A DNA stretch of 46,330 nucleotides from Rhodocyclaceae bacterium (GCA_023383815.1 JAHDYG010000018.1:26109-72438); one strand, 5' to 3'. Positions 18,369 through 28,546 are shown, numbered from the stretch's first letter. A program made the numbers and translations. The notes: a model not told the origin generated them from the sequence alone.

Positions 18369-19129
18369 CCTTCGGTGTCTTCGCCGCCGGTTGCGTGCAC
18401 CACGGCGGCCAGCACATAGCCTTCGTTCCGCACCGTCTTGATGATTGCGGGTTCGCGCGCATTGTCGCCGATGCGCTGGCGCAGCCGGCTCACGAGCAGA
18501 TCGATCGAACGGTCGAACACGTCGGCTTCGCGACCCCGGGTCAGCTCCATCAACTGGTCGCGTGACAGCACGCGTTGCGGATGGGCGAGGAAGACGCTGA
18601 GCAGGCGGTATTCGGCCCCTGACAGGGGGACCACGGTACCAGCGGCGTTGACGAGATGGCGGGCGACGGTATCGAGCTTCAACCCGGCAAAATGCAGTGT
18701 TCGCGGCCCGGGGCCCGGCGGCGGGTCGAGATTCGGTGGCAGCGCGCGCGTACGGCGGAGGATGGCCCGGATGCGGGCGTACAGCTCGCGCGGCACGAAG
18801 GGCTTTGCGACGTAATCGTCGGCGCCCATCTCGAGTCCGACGATGCGGTCCATGTCGTCGCCGCGTGCCGTCAGCATCAGGATTGGGATGCGGCTGAGGG
18901 CACCGCCTCCGGCTCGCAGGTTGCGACACAGGGTCAGGCCGTCGTCGCCGGGCATCATCACGTCCAGGACGACGAGGTCGATGCGGTGCCGTTCGAGGGC
19001 CTCCTTCATCTCCCGGCCATTGCCCGCCACCGTGCAGCGCAGCCCCTGGCGGGTCAGGTACTCAGCGAGGAGGATCCGGATGTCGCGGTCGTCGTCGACG
19101 ATCAGGATATGGTCCTGGGCGGTGTTCAT
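18365..19129 (-). CDS. OmpR-family response regulator
   Basis: A 254-residue regulator with receiver domain (HILIVDDDRDIR, phosphoacceptor Asp56 in VVLDVMMPG, Lys in DDYVAKPF), a Pro-rich linker and a winged helix whose end reads FDRSIDLLVSRLRQRIGD and IKTVRNEGYVL. The C-terminal tail continues to VVHATGGEDTEG. The next gene, the kinase, overlaps by 4 bp, so this is a simple regulator-kinase operon. It differs from the pair at 11448-13470 in lacking a PepSY partner. Confidence 0.94.
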   Translation of the reverse strand: MNTAQDHILIVDDDRDIRILLAEYLTRQGLRCTVAGNGREMKEALERHRIDLVVLDVMMPGDDGLTLCRNLRAGGGALSRIPILMLTARGDDMDRIVGLEMGADDYVAKPFVPRELYARIRAILRRTRALPPNLDPPPGPGPRTLHFAGLKLDTVARHLVNAAGTVVPLSGAEYRLLSVFLAHPQRVLSRDQLMELTRGREADVFDRSIDLLVSRLRQRIGDNAREPAIIKTVRNEGYVLAAVVHATGGEDTEG

Positions 19130-19166
19130 GCGCCTCCGGTGCGAGCGGGCCGGTGCGCGGGCCGCG

Positions 19167-20282
19167 CTACAGTCCGATCATGTTGTCGCGGTGGATGACT
19201 TCAGGTTCATCGAGGTAGCCGAGTGCAGCCTCGATCGCGCTGCTCGGCTTGCGCGCAATGCGCCGGCATTCCGAGCTGCCGTAGTTTACCAGCCCGCGCG
19301 CGACTTCCTCTCCACCCTGGGTGCGGCAGGCGACGGCTGCACCGCGCCCGAACTCGCCCTCGACGCCGATCACGCCGACCGGAAGCAGGCTGCGACCGTT
19401 GCGCAGTGCCGTGGCGGCGCCATCGTCGATGATGAGACTGCCCGCGAGCTGCAGATGGTCGGCCAGCCACTGCTTGCGTGCCGCCAGCCGGGTGCTGGGA
19501 GCAAGGAGCAGGGTGCCGAGCGGCTCCCCTGCAGCGAGCCGGACCAGCATGTCGGGTTCGTGCCCGCTGGCGATCAGCGTGTGTGCGCCGCTGCGGGCAG
19601 CACGCCGCGCCGCCCGGATCTTGGTGATCATCCCGCCTTTGCTGATGCCGCTTCCGGCTCCGCCCGCCATCGCCTCGTAGGCCGGATCCCCGGCCCGCCC
19701 TTCGGAGACCAGGACCGCGTCCGGGTTGCTGCGCGGATCGGCGGTATACAGCCCCTTCTGATCGGTGAGGATCATCAGGGCCTCGGCCTCGATCAGGTTG
19801 GCGACGAGCGCTCCCAGGGTGTCGTTGTCACCGAACTTGATCTCGTCGGTGACGACTGTGTCGTTCTCGTTGATGATCGGCACGACCCCCAGTTCGAGCA
19901 GCGTCAGAAGCGTGGAGCGCGCATTGAGGTAGCGTTTGCGATCCGCGAGATCCTCGTGGGTGAGCAGGATCTGTGCGGTCTGGATGCCATGTCGCGAGAA
20001 GGCTTCCTCGTAGGCCTCGACCAGCCCCATCTGGCCCACTGCGGCGGCGGCCTGCAGTCTGTGCATCTCGTGCGGACGCTTGTTCCAGCCAAGGCGCTGC
20101 ATGCCGGCCGCGATCGACCCTGACGAGACGAGGACGACGTGCTTGCCCGCTTCGCGCAAGCGTGCGATCTGGCGCGCCCAGTCCTCCATTGCGTTCTTGT
20201 CGAGTCCGGTTCCGTTGCGGGTGACGAGGGCGCTGCCGACCTTGATCACGAGGCGGCGGGCCGAGCGGATTCTGTCTCTCAT
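19167..20282 (-). CDS. proB: Glutamate 5-kinase
   Basis: First step of proline synthesis: ATP-dependent phosphorylation of L-glutamate. The 371-residue length covers the amino-acid kinase domain ([13 protein letters not shown] near the start, then [40 protein letters not shown]) and the C-terminal PUA domain. The ATG at 20282 begins the conserved fold; the frame extends upstream to 20480 without support. It is the last gene of the rplU-rpmA-obgE-proB run, 52 bp after obgE. Confidence 0.95.
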   Translation of the reverse strand: MRDRIRSARRLVIKVGSALVTRNGTGLDKNAMEDWARQIARLREAGKHVVLVSSGSIAAGMQRLGWNKRPHEMHRLQAAAAVGQMGLVEAYEEAFSRHGIQTAQILLTHEDLADRKRYLNARSTLLTLLELGVVPIINENDTVVTDEIKFGDNDTLGALVANLIEAEALMILTDQKGLYTADPRSNPDAVLVSEGRAGDPAYEAMAGGAGSGISKGGMITKIRAARRAARSGAHTLIASGHEPDMLVRLAAGEPLGTLLLAPSTRLAARKQWLADHLQLAGSLIIDDGAATALRNGRSLLPVGVIGVEGEFGRGAAVACRTQGGEEVARGLVNYGSSECRRIARKPSSAIEAALGYLDEPEVIHRDNMIGL

Positions 20283-20334
20283 GGGGGCGGTTCGAAGCGC
20301 GGGTGACGGGGCTGGAAGGAAGTTCGGATCGGGA

Positions 20335-21535
<1,201 letters not shown>

Positions 21536-21553
21536 CGAGGCGGGACGAAACGC

Positions 21554-21817
21554 TCAGGCCGCGACCGGTACGATCGTGACGGTGCGGCGGCGGCTCGCGC
21601 CCTTGACCGAGAACTGCACGGTGCCGTCAGTCAGTGCGAACAGCGTGTGGTCCTTGCCGATTCCGACATTGTCGCCCGGGTGATACTGTGTGCCGCGCTG
21701 GCGCACGATGATGTTGCCGGCGAGCACCGCCTGGCCACCGTAGCGCTTGACGCCGAGGCGTTTGGATTCTGAGTCGCGGCCGTTACGGGAACTGCCGCCA
21801 GCTTTTTTGTGTGCCAT
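21554..21817 (-). CDS. rpmA: 50S ribosomal protein L27
   Basis: A ribosomal protein of 87 residues whose N-terminus reaches the peptidyl-transferase centre. [20 protein letters not shown] and [17 protein letters not shown] are diagnostic. There is no N-terminal extension needing Prp-type cleavage, as expected outside Firmicutes. It lies 18 bp after rplU in the same transcript and is followed by a strong terminator. Confidence 0.98.
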   Translation of the reverse strand: MAHKKAGGSSRNGRDSESKRLGVKRYGGQAVLAGNIIVRQRGTQYHPGDNVGIGKDHTLFALTDGTVQFSVKGASRRRTVTIVPVAA

Positions 21818-21835
21818 GACGCATTACCTCCTGCT

Positions 21836-22147
21836 TCAGGCCGAAATCGCTTCGATGCGGACTTCGGTGTAGTTCTGACGATGGCCCTGGTGCTTCTGGT
21901 AGTGCTTGCGCCGGCGCATCTTGAAAATCTTGACCTTGTCGTGACGCCCGTGGGAAACCACGGTGGCCTTGACTGCGGCGCCCGAAACCACCGGCGTGCC
22001 GATCTTCACCGACTCGCCTTCGCCGACCATCAGAACCTGGTCGAAAGTGACTTCGGAGCCCACGTCAGCCGGTATCTGTTCTATCTTGATTTTTTCGCCA
22101 GCGGCAATGCGATACTGCTTGCCACCGGTTTTTATCACCGCGTACAT
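21836..22147 (-). CDS. rplU: 50S ribosomal protein L21
   Basis: A 103-residue ribosomal protein: [14 protein letters not shown], then [10 protein letters not shown] and the C-terminal basic stretch [16 protein letters not shown] are the family signatures. The ATG at 22147 is used; the open frame extending upstream has no homologous sequence. It is the first gene of rplU-rpmA-obgE-proB and has a well-formed promoter 40 bp upstream. Confidence 0.98.
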   Translation of the reverse strand: MYAVIKTGGKQYRIAAGEKIKIEQIPADVGSEVTFDQVLMVGEGESVKIGTPVVSGAAVKATVVSHGRHDKVKIFKMRRRKHYQKHQGHRQNYTEVRIEAISA

Positions 22148-22186
22148 GGTGTTGCTCCAGTTGATGGGTTTTGCAAGGAATCGCGC

Positions 22187-22215
22187 ATTTTGCCGGCAGG
22201 GGTGCACCAAGTCAA
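22187..22215 (-). promoter_or_regulatory. Sigma-70 promoter of rplU-rpmA
   Basis: On the minus strand TTGACT (22215-22210), a 17-nt spacer and CAAAAT (22192-22187). The -35 matches 5 of 6 and the -10 matches 4 of 6 consensus bases with ideal spacing, giving a leader of about 33 nt before the rplU ATG. Confidence 0.65.
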
Positions 22216-22337
22216 GGAGAATGCGTTGATCCGGCCGTGATGCCAGGCCGATCGCCTTGGCGTCGGAGGGGTTTGGAGCGAGGGGAATGCGGTGCGTCAG
22301 ACTCGTGACAAGGGGAATTCGATCCCGTATCATTCGA

Positions 22338-22350
22338 GTTGTCTGACAAC
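22338..22350 (+). promoter_or_regulatory. Perfect 13-bp palindrome, probable operator of the GntR regulator
   Basis: GTTGTC-T-GACAAC, ending 20 bp before the regulator ATG at 22371. It fits the TNGTNNNACNA core recognised by FadR-subfamily GntR proteins, so autoregulation and control of the downstream glc genes are likely. Confidence 0.65.
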
Positions 22351-22370
22351 TTTGCTGGCTTGTTCATTTC

Positions 22371-23159
22371 ATGACTGCACTCGCTGCTTCCGGGACGCGG
22401 CCTCGCCTGAGCGAGGCGATCGCACGCCGGCTCGAAGAGTGGATCCGTGAGGAAAATCTCGCGCCGGGCGATCAGCTGCCTACCGAGAAGGTCCTGTGCG
22501 AGCGCTTCGGCGTCAGTCGGGCCGTGATCCGGGAGGCGATCTCGCGCCTGAAGGCCGATGGCTGTGTGCGTACGCGCCAGGGGTCCGGGGCTTACGTCGC
22601 AGCCCGTCCGGGTCAGGCGGCATTCCGCCTCGTGGCATCCGCTTCCGGTGCCCCCGAAATCCTGCCGCAGGAGATTGCCGATGTGTTCGAGCTGCGCTAT
22701 CTGATCGAGACCGGTGCCTCAGGGCTGGCTGCGATCCGGCGCGGTGAAGCCGATGTTGCACGCATGCGCGAGGCGATCGAGCGCATGCGTGCGGCGCTCG
22801 CGACGGGCGGGGACGGGCTGGCTGATGACGATGCTTTCCACGTCGCCGTTGCCGCGGCGACCCACAATCCTCAGATCGAAAGGTTCCAGCTCTTCATGGG
22901 CCAGCAGCTGTCCGATTCGCGCGCGCCCACGTGGAGTCCCGTCGGGCATGGTGCGGGATGGGCCCGGCTGGCGCAGGAAGAGCATGAACGCATCTTTGCG
23001 GCGATCGCCGCCGGCGACCCAGAAGCCGCACGGCTTGCCGCGGGAGCACATCTGGCTGGGGCTGCGGCCCGACTGGGGCTGGATTCGGCGCGTTGGCCCG
23101 GCGCCGAACGGGACCAGGGCAGGAGACATGAACGGAGACAGCGCGATGCAGCTTCGTGA
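22371..23159 (+). CDS. FadR-subfamily GntR regulator of glycolate oxidation
   Basis: Probable repressor or activator of the following glc genes. 262 residues: an N-terminal winged helix (PGDQLPTEKVLCERFGVSRA, then AISRLKADG) and the FCD ligand domain with metal or ligand His residues (DAFHVAVAAATHNPQ, and a His in EEHERIFAAIAAGD). It corresponds in position and class to GlcC/LldR/PdhR-type regulators. It overlaps glcD by 32 bp, and the palindrome at 22338 is a natural target. The effector is probably glycolate or lactate, from context. Confidence 0.88.
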   Translation: MTALAASGTRPRLSEAIARRLEEWIREENLAPGDQLPTEKVLCERFGVSRAVIREAISRLKADGCVRTRQGSGAYVAARPGQAAFRLVASASGAPEILPQEIADVFELRYLIETGASGLAAIRRGEADVARMREAIERMRAALATGGDGLADDDAFHVAVAAATHNPQIERFQLFMGQQLSDSRAPTWSPVGHGAGWARLAQEEHERIFAAIAAGDPEAARLAAGAHLAGAAARLGLDSARWPGAERDQGRRHERRQRDAAS

Positions 23160-24633
23160 GAAGGCGGATGCGGGAGGCGTCGACAAGGCGCGACTGGTTG
23201 AGGCACTGACGCGTGTTCTTCCGGCCGGGGCGCTGATGTTCGAGCGCGAGGCGCTGCGCCCGTATGAGTGCGACGGACTGACGGCGTTTCGTCAGTTGCC
23301 GCTGGTCGTGGCGCTGCCGACGACCGAGGAGGAGGTCGCGGGCGTGCTCAAGGCCTGCCACGAACTCGGCGTGCCGGTGGTTGCGCGGGGTGCCGGCACG
23401 GGGCTGTCAGGTGGCGCACTGCCGCACCCGGACGGGGTGCTGCTTTCGCTTGCGCGTTTTACCCGGATCCTCAGGCTCGATCCGCATGCACGCACGGCGG
23501 TGGTGCAGCCGGGCGTGCGCAATCTTGCGATCTCGGAGGCGGCTGCCCCGTACGATCTCTATTACGCCCCGGATCCTTCCTCGCAGATCGCCTGCACGAT
23601 CGGAGGCAACGTCGCCGAGAATGCAGGTGGCGTGCATTGCCTCAAGTATGGCCTGACGGTACACAACGTGATGCGCGTGCGCGGCCTGACGATCGAAGGG
23701 GAGGCGGTCGAGTTCGGCAGCGAAGCGCCCGACGCTCCGGGTTGCGACCTGCTGGCCGTGATGATTGGTTCGGAGGGCATGCTTGCGGTCGTCACCGAAG
23801 TGACGGTCCGGCTCACGCCAAAGCCGCAGTTCGCCCAGTGCGTGCTTGCCGCCTTCGACGATGTCGTGCGGGCAGGCGAGGCCGTCGCGGCGATCATTGC
23901 CGCGGGCATCATTCCCGCAGGGCTGGAGATGATGGATCAGCCCGCCACGGCAGCGGTCGAGCAGTTCGTGCACGCGGGCTACCCGCTCGACGCGAAGGCG
24001 ATCCTGTTGTGTGAGTCCGACGGAACACCCGAGGAGGTGGCCGAGGAGATCGGGCGCATGCGTGCGGTGCTCGCGGCCAGCGGCGCGACCGACATCCGCG
24101 TCTCCCATGACGAGGCCGAGCGCCTGAAGTTCTGGGCCGGACGCAAGGCGGCCTTTCCGGCAGCCGGAAGGTTGTCGCCGGACTATTACTGCATGGATGG
24201 CACGATTCCGCGCAAGCACGTCGGTCCGTTGCTCGAAGCGATCCAGGGTATGGAGCAGAAGTACGGGCTGCGCTGCATCAACGTCTTCCATGCCGGGGAC
24301 GGGAACATGCATCCGCTGATCCTCTTCGATGCGAACCAGGCCGGCGAACTGGAGCGTGCCGAGGCATTCGGTGCCGAGATCCTCGAGCTGTGCGTGGCGC
24401 TCGGGGGTACCGTGACCGGCGAACACGGGGTCGGAATCGAGAAGATCAACCAGATGTGCAGCCAGTTCTCGCGTGCGGAGCTCGAGATGTTCGAGCGTGT
24501 CAAGGCCGCGTTCGATCCGGCAGGGCTGCTCAACCCGGGCAAGGTCATCCCGACGCTCAACCGCTGTGCGGAATACGGGCGTCTGCGTGTTTCGGGCGGG
24601 CGGATCCCGCATCCCGAACTGCCGCGTTTCTGA
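23128..24633 (+). CDS. glcD: Glycolate oxidase FAD-linked subunit GlcD
   Basis: Oxidises glycolate to glyoxylate, passing electrons to the membrane quinone pool. The 501-residue protein has the VAO/PCMH-type FAD domain (VVARGAGTGLSGGALPH, CTIGGNVAENAGGVHCLKYG) and a C-terminal substrate/FAD cap with HAGDGNMHPLI and TGEHGVGIEK, both diagnostic for GlcD and D-lactate dehydrogenases. Two starts are possible, ATG at 23128 with AGGAG and ATG at 23146; the first is listed. The partner subunits glcE and glcF follow; only the small 24647 gene intervenes. Confidence 0.94.
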   Translation: MNGDSAMQLREKADAGGVDKARLVEALTRVLPAGALMFEREALRPYECDGLTAFRQLPLVVALPTTEEEVAGVLKACHELGVPVVARGAGTGLSGGALPHPDGVLLSLARFTRILRLDPHARTAVVQPGVRNLAISEAAAPYDLYYAPDPSSQIACTIGGNVAENAGGVHCLKYGLTVHNVMRVRGLTIEGEAVEFGSEAPDAPGCDLLAVMIGSEGMLAVVTEVTVRLTPKPQFAQCVLAAFDDVVRAGEAVAAIIAAGIIPAGLEMMDQPATAAVEQFVHAGYPLDAKAILLCESDGTPEEVAEEIGRMRAVLAASGATDIRVSHDEAERLKFWAGRKAAFPAAGRLSPDYYCMDGTIPRKHVGPLLEAIQGMEQKYGLRCINVFHAGDGNMHPLILFDANQAGELERAEAFGAEILELCVALGGTVTGEHGVGIEKINQMCSQFSRAELEMFERVKAAFDPAGLLNPGKVIPTLNRCAEYGRLRVSGGRIPHPELPRF

Positions 24634-24646
24634 ACGGAGGAGTGTG

Positions 24647-24781
24647 ATGAGCACAGGATGGATCCAGTTCATGCTGGTCGTGGTGCCAGTCATGTCGCTG
24701 ATCGGGTCGTGGCTGGCCCTGCGTGCGGTCGGGGATCGGCGCATGCGCGAGTCCCACCGGGATCGGGTGGAGTTCGAATGA
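24647..24781 (+). CDS. Small membrane protein (44 residues) between glcD and glcE
   Basis: An unrecognised small gene. From the ATG at 24647 it encodes MSTGWIQFMLVVVPVMSLIG and continues through one transmembrane helix (about residues 6-27) to a charged tail rich in Arg, Asp and Glu. GGAGG lies 8 nt upstream of the ATG. Its TGA overlaps the glcE ATG (ATGA), so glcE translation is coupled to it. Start and stop fit the intergenic space exactly, so it is a real gene rather than a shadow. A role as membrane anchor or assembly aid for the otherwise soluble GlcDEF complex is a reasonable inference. Confidence 0.75.
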   Translation: MSTGWIQFMLVVVPVMSLIGSWLALRAVGDRRMRESHRDRVEFE

Positions 24782-25866
24782 GCGAGCTGGTCCGGCAGTG
24801 GCAGGAACGGGTGCGAGCCGCAGCGGCGGATGGCGAGTCGCTGCAGTTGCGCGGGGGCGGAACCAAGGATTTCTATGGCCGCAGGGTGTCCGGTACGGTT
24901 CTGGATACCCGCGCGCATCGTGGCGTGAGCGCCTACGAGCCGACCGAACTGGTGGTCAGCGCACGGGCGGGCACGCCGCTGGCCGAACTGGAGCAGTTGC
25001 TCGCAGACCGAGGGCAGATGCTCGCCTTTGAACCGCCGCACTTCGGTGCCGCCGCGACGGTCGGTGGTTGTGTGGCTGCCGGCCTCTCTGGGCCGCGCCG
25101 GCTCGCAGCCGGGCCGTTGCGCGACTACGTGCTCGGGGTCACGGTCATGGATGGCCGTGGCGAGGTGCTGCGCTTTGGCGGTCAGGTCATGAAGAACGTT
25201 GCGGGGTACGACGTCTCGCGGCTGTTTGCCGGTAGCCTCGGGGTGTTCGGGATCCTGCTCGAGGTGTCGCTGAAGGTGCTGCCGGTGCCGTTTGCCGAGC
25301 GGTCGTTGCGATTCGATTGCGGCGAGAGCGACGCGATCCGGCGGCTCAACGATTGGGGCGGGCAGCCCTTGCCGCTGTCCGCGTCCTTCTGGTACGGGGG
25401 TGTGCTGACCGTGCGATTGTCGGGTGCGGCGGCTGCGGTCCAGGCGGCCTCGGCGAAGCTTGGTGGCGAACCGTGTGATGAAGCTGAGGCAGCGCGGTTC
25501 TGGTTGGCGGTGAGAGAACAGGCCTGTGCTCCGCTGGCACAGGAAACAGCGCAGCCGGGCGGGCCGACACAACCGCTCTGGCGGATCGCCGTCCCGAGCG
25601 CGGCACCGGCGCTGGAGCTGACCGGACGCCAGTGCATCGAGTGGGGCGGCGGCTTGCGCTGGCTGCGCACCGAACTTCCGGCACAGGCTGTGCGCGAGCG
25701 CGCGCACGCGCTGGGTGGGCATGCAAGCCTGTTTGCCGGTGGAGACCGCGAAAGCGAGGTGTTCCACCCGCTGCCGCAGGCATCGATGGCGATCCATCGT
25801 CGACTCAAGCAGGCCTTCGACCCCGCCGGGGTATTCAACCCGGGCCGCCTTCAGGACGGACTCTGA
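24778..25866 (+). CDS. glcE: Glycolate oxidase FAD-binding subunit GlcE
   Basis: Second flavin subunit of glycolate oxidase. 362 residues with the same PCMH FAD fold in shorter form: LQLRGGGTKDFYGRR near residue 20, then TVGGCVAAGLSGPRR and FGGQVMKNVAGYDVSRLFAGS. The C-terminal end FDPAGVFNPGRL is the family signature. The ATG at 24778 overlaps the stop of the small membrane gene by 4 bp. glcF starts 2 bp after the stop. Confidence 0.94.
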   Translation: MSELVRQWQERVRAAAADGESLQLRGGGTKDFYGRRVSGTVLDTRAHRGVSAYEPTELVVSARAGTPLAELEQLLADRGQMLAFEPPHFGAAATVGGCVAAGLSGPRRLAAGPLRDYVLGVTVMDGRGEVLRFGGQVMKNVAGYDVSRLFAGSLGVFGILLEVSLKVLPVPFAERSLRFDCGESDAIRRLNDWGGQPLPLSASFWYGGVLTVRLSGAAAAVQAASAKLGGEPCDEAEAARFWLAVREQACAPLAQETAQPGGPTQPLWRIAVPSAAPALELTGRQCIEWGGGLRWLRTELPAQAVRERAHALGGHASLFAGGDRESEVFHPLPQASMAIHRRLKQAFDPAGVFNPGRLQDGL

Positions 25867-25868
25867 CC

Positions 25869-27113
25869 ATGCAGACCCAGCTCGCCGATTTCATTCGCGA
25901 TACGCCCGAAGGGCGCGAGGCTGACGAGATTCTTCGCAAGTGCGTGCATTGCGGTTTCTGTACGGCCACCTGCCCGACTTACCAGCTTCTCGGCGACGAA
26001 CTGGACGGGCCGCGCGGACGCATCTACCTCATCAAGGCGATGCTCGAAGGGGCCGAGGTGACGGCGCGTACGCGCCAGCACCTCGACCGCTGCCTGACCT
26101 GTCGCTCATGCGAAAGCACCTGCCCGTCGGGCGTGCACTACAGCCGCCTGCTCGACATCGGCCGTCGCATCGTCGAGGAGCGCGTGCCACGCCAGGGCGC
26201 CGATGCGGCCGTTCGCTGGGCCTTGCGCGAGTTTGTGCCGCGCGCGGGATTGTTCGGTGTCGCCATGGGGGCTGGCCGGCGGGTGCGCGGGGTCTTGCCA
26301 AAGGCACTGCGCGACAAGGTGCCGCTGGCCCGACCGGCGGGCACCTGGCCGATGCCCCGCCACGCGAGGCGCATGATCGCGCTGGCCGGTTGCGCACAGC
26401 CAGCGATGGCTCCTTCGATCAACGCTGCAGCGGCGCGCGTGCTCGATGCTGTGGGGATCTCGCTGGTCGAGATGGCGGGTGCGGGCTGCTGTGGCGCAGT
26501 CCGTCATCACCTGAACGATCACGAAGGGGGGCGTATCGACGCGCGACGCAACATCGATGCCTGGTGGCTGGCGATCGAGCGAGGGGAGATCGAGGCGATC
26601 GTGATGACGGCGTCTGGCTGTGGGACCCAGGTCAAGGACTACGCCCACCTGCTCGCGCAGGATTTCGCCTACGCGCAGAAGGCGCGCCGCGTATCGGATC
26701 TGACGCGTGACGTGAGCGAGATCGTTGCTGCGGAGGTTGAACCACTCGCCGCTGCACTAGGGGTCTTCAAGGGTGAGCCGGAAGCCGTCGCGTTCCAGTC
26801 GCCGTGCACCCTCCAGCACGGGCTGCGGATCCGTGGCGTGGTCGAGAAGCTGTTGCGCGCTGCCGGCTACGCGCCGACTGCGGTGCGCGATGGACATCTG
26901 TGCTGTGGTTCGGCGGGAACCTACTCGATCCTTCAGCCCGAACTGTCGCAACGCCTGCGCGCGAACAAGCTCGAGGCACTTGCCGAGGGCGGTGCCAGGC
27001 TCATCGCCTCGGCCAACATCGGCTGCATCACACACCTGGAGGCCGGCACAGAGACCCCTGTCCGGCACTGGATCGAACTGATCGATGCGCGCCTGCAGCA
27101 GGTGGCGCGCTGA
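25869..27113 (+). CDS. glcF: Glycolate oxidase iron-sulfur subunit GlcF
   Basis: Carries electrons from the flavin subunits toward quinone. 414 residues. Two ferredoxin-type [4Fe-4S] motifs near the start (CVHCGFCTATCPTY at about residues 22-35 and CLTCRSCESTCPSGV at about 77-91) and two CCG domains (GAGCCGAVRHH and HLCCGSAGTYS). The frame upstream of 25869 overlaps glcE and lacks family sequence, so the ATG 2 bp after glcE is used. It completes the glcDEF unit. Confidence 0.95.
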   Translation: MQTQLADFIRDTPEGREADEILRKCVHCGFCTATCPTYQLLGDELDGPRGRIYLIKAMLEGAEVTARTRQHLDRCLTCRSCESTCPSGVHYSRLLDIGRRIVEERVPRQGADAAVRWALREFVPRAGLFGVAMGAGRRVRGVLPKALRDKVPLARPAGTWPMPRHARRMIALAGCAQPAMAPSINAAAARVLDAVGISLVEMAGAGCCGAVRHHLNDHEGGRIDARRNIDAWWLAIERGEIEAIVMTASGCGTQVKDYAHLLAQDFAYAQKARRVSDLTRDVSEIVAAEVEPLAAALGVFKGEPEAVAFQSPCTLQHGLRIRGVVEKLLRAAGYAPTAVRDGHLCCGSAGTYSILQPELSQRLRANKLEALAEGGARLIASANIGCITHLEAGTETPVRHWIELIDARLQQVAR

Positions 27114-27140
27114 CTGCGGTCGTGTTGCCTCAGCCGCACG

Positions 27141-27995
27141 GTGAGTTCCGTGCTCGGAGCCGGTGTCGTGCCTGATTCCGTCCTTCGGTCGTTCGTGCAG
27201 GCGATCGAGGCTTTGTTCCAGACCGGACACGGTGCGGGTGATGTGCGTTGTTTCGGACTGCGTTTCGATGGATTCGACTGCAGCGACTGGGGGCATCTGC
27301 GCGATGCGCTGTGCGCAGGGGGTGTGCGCCGGTCCGGTTTTCGCGGGCTGCCGCTCTCGGGGGGCGAGATCGCGCGGGCACGTCGGTTCGTGCATGCGGC
27401 CGATGCGGTCCGCCACCTGGCCGGCCGGATCCTGCTGCGTCGTGCGGCCCGGCATGCCGCGGGACGCAACCCCTCACGCTCCGACGGGATCGCCGACTGG
27501 CCGTGCGACGCGTTCGGCAAGCCCCGGAGGACCCCGTCTGGATGGGAGGTCAGCATCGCGCATTCGGGTCCGGAAGTGTGGGTTGCGCTGGCGAGTGGGG
27601 CCGCAGTCGGAATCGATGTCGAGATCGATGTCCCAGAGTGGGAGGCCTTCGGAGAACTGCTCCATCCGCTCGAGCGCATCGCGCTTTCCGCCATGCGGAG
27701 CGAGCCCCGGGTGTTCGATGCGGCCTGCCGGCGCGTCTGGACACGCAAGGAGGCCGTGGTGAAGGCCGCCGGTCTGGGTCTGTCGATGCCGCTCGACGGC
27801 TTTGAAGTGTTGGTCGATGCAACGCCTGCTGGCTGGTTGTGCAAAGCTCCGCAAGGATACGGAGAAGCCTGGACGGTGCAGGATCGACCCGGTGGCCTCG
27901 TGGATGGTGGTGAGGAACTCGCAGGCGCCGTGGCGGTTGCGGCCGCGGGTCAGGATGTGATCTGGCGCCTGGGGCGGGTTTCGCCCTCCTCCTAG
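27141..27995 (+). CDS. Sfp-type 4'-phosphopantetheinyl transferase
   Basis: Moves phosphopantetheine from CoA onto carrier-protein serines. 284 residues, within the range for this type. Family motifs seen: HLAGRILLRRA (substrate-binding segment), VSIAHSG, AVGIDVEI (Mg-binding Asp and Glu) and WTRKEAVVKAAGLGL (catalytic Lys). The start is a GTG, with several alternative GTG codons near it, so the N-terminus is uncertain. It follows glcF by 27 bp but has no obvious tie to glycolate. It overlaps the end of the convergent MaoC gene by 4 bp. No polyketide or nonribosomal peptide genes are in the window, so its target is unknown. Confidence 0.88.
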   Translation: MSSVLGAGVVPDSVLRSFVQAIEALFQTGHGAGDVRCFGLRFDGFDCSDWGHLRDALCAGGVRRSGFRGLPLSGGEIARARRFVHAADAVRHLAGRILLRRAARHAAGRNPSRSDGIADWPCDAFGKPRRTPSGWEVSIAHSGPEVWVALASGAAVGIDVEIDVPEWEAFGELLHPLERIALSAMRSEPRVFDAACRRVWTRKEAVVKAAGLGLSMPLDGFEVLVDATPAGWLCKAPQGYGEAWTVQDRPGGLVDGGEELAGAVAVAAAGQDVIWRLGRVSPSS

Positions 27996-28435
27996 TCGCG
28001 CCGGTTGTCGGCGACGAGCATCTTCGCTTCTGCCTGTGCGACCTGGACCCCGTCCTGATTGGTGCAGGTTCCGCTCAGGCTGATAATGCCGCCCTGGTGG
28101 CGGGGTTTGTCCTCGCGTCCGGTCACGGTCCAGACGATGGTCAGGGTGTCTCCAGCGCGCACCGGTGCGGTGAATCGCGAAGTGTGTTCGAGATAGGCGA
28201 TCGCGGTTCCGTGGAACAGCATGCCAAGCTGCGCAGCCATGTAGGAGGTGGTGAGGTAGCCATGTGCGATGCGTGTGCCGTAGCGGCTCTCGCCGGCGAA
28301 TCTCTGATTGACGTGCAGCGGGTTGAAGTCGCCGAACAGTCCGGCGCCAAGGACGATATGGGTTTCGGTCAGTGTCATTGTCGTCTCGAACGGATCACCG
28401 ATCCGTGTTTCGTTGTAGCCGCGTCCAGGAAACAT
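27992..28435 (-). CDS. MaoC-family (R)-specific enoyl-CoA hydratase-like protein
   Basis: Hot-dog fold protein of 147 residues. The catalytic pattern of the (R)-hydratase family is visible as the segment LFGDFNPLHVNQRFA (Asp and His) and the following GTRIAHGYLTTSYMA. Such enzymes hydrate trans-2-enoyl-CoA, feeding 3-hydroxyacyl-CoA to polyhydroxyalkanoate or fatty-acid metabolism. The start is MFPGRGYNETRIGDPFE, with the ATG at 28435. It is divergent from the phosphatase gene, and the stop overlaps the transferase stop by 4 bp. Confidence 0.87.
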   Translation of the reverse strand: MFPGRGYNETRIGDPFETTMTLTETHIVLGAGLFGDFNPLHVNQRFAGESRYGTRIAHGYLTTSYMAAQLGMLFHGTAIAYLEHTSRFTAPVRAGDTLTIVWTVTGREDKPRHQGGIISLSGTCTNQDGVQVAQAEAKMLVADNRRD

Positions 28436-28527
28436 GAGTGCTCCATGAGGGGTTGGAAAATGGTACTGTCGTGCCGGGGAATGCTCCGCGAGTCCAGGGC
28501 GCGACGATTGTCGTGGCGTGGTTCGCG

Positions 28528-28546
28528 ACTCCCCGAAACGGGGAGT
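28528..28546 (+). promoter_or_regulatory. Perfect inverted repeat in the MaoC/PP2C promoter region
   Basis: ACTCCCCG (28528-28535) and CGGGGAGT (28539-28546) flank a 3-nt spacer. It lies just upstream of a TATCAT -10-like box at 28554-28559, about where the -35 box of the PP2C gene would fall, so it may be an operator. The gap is only 151 bp and serves both divergent genes. Confidence 0.45.
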
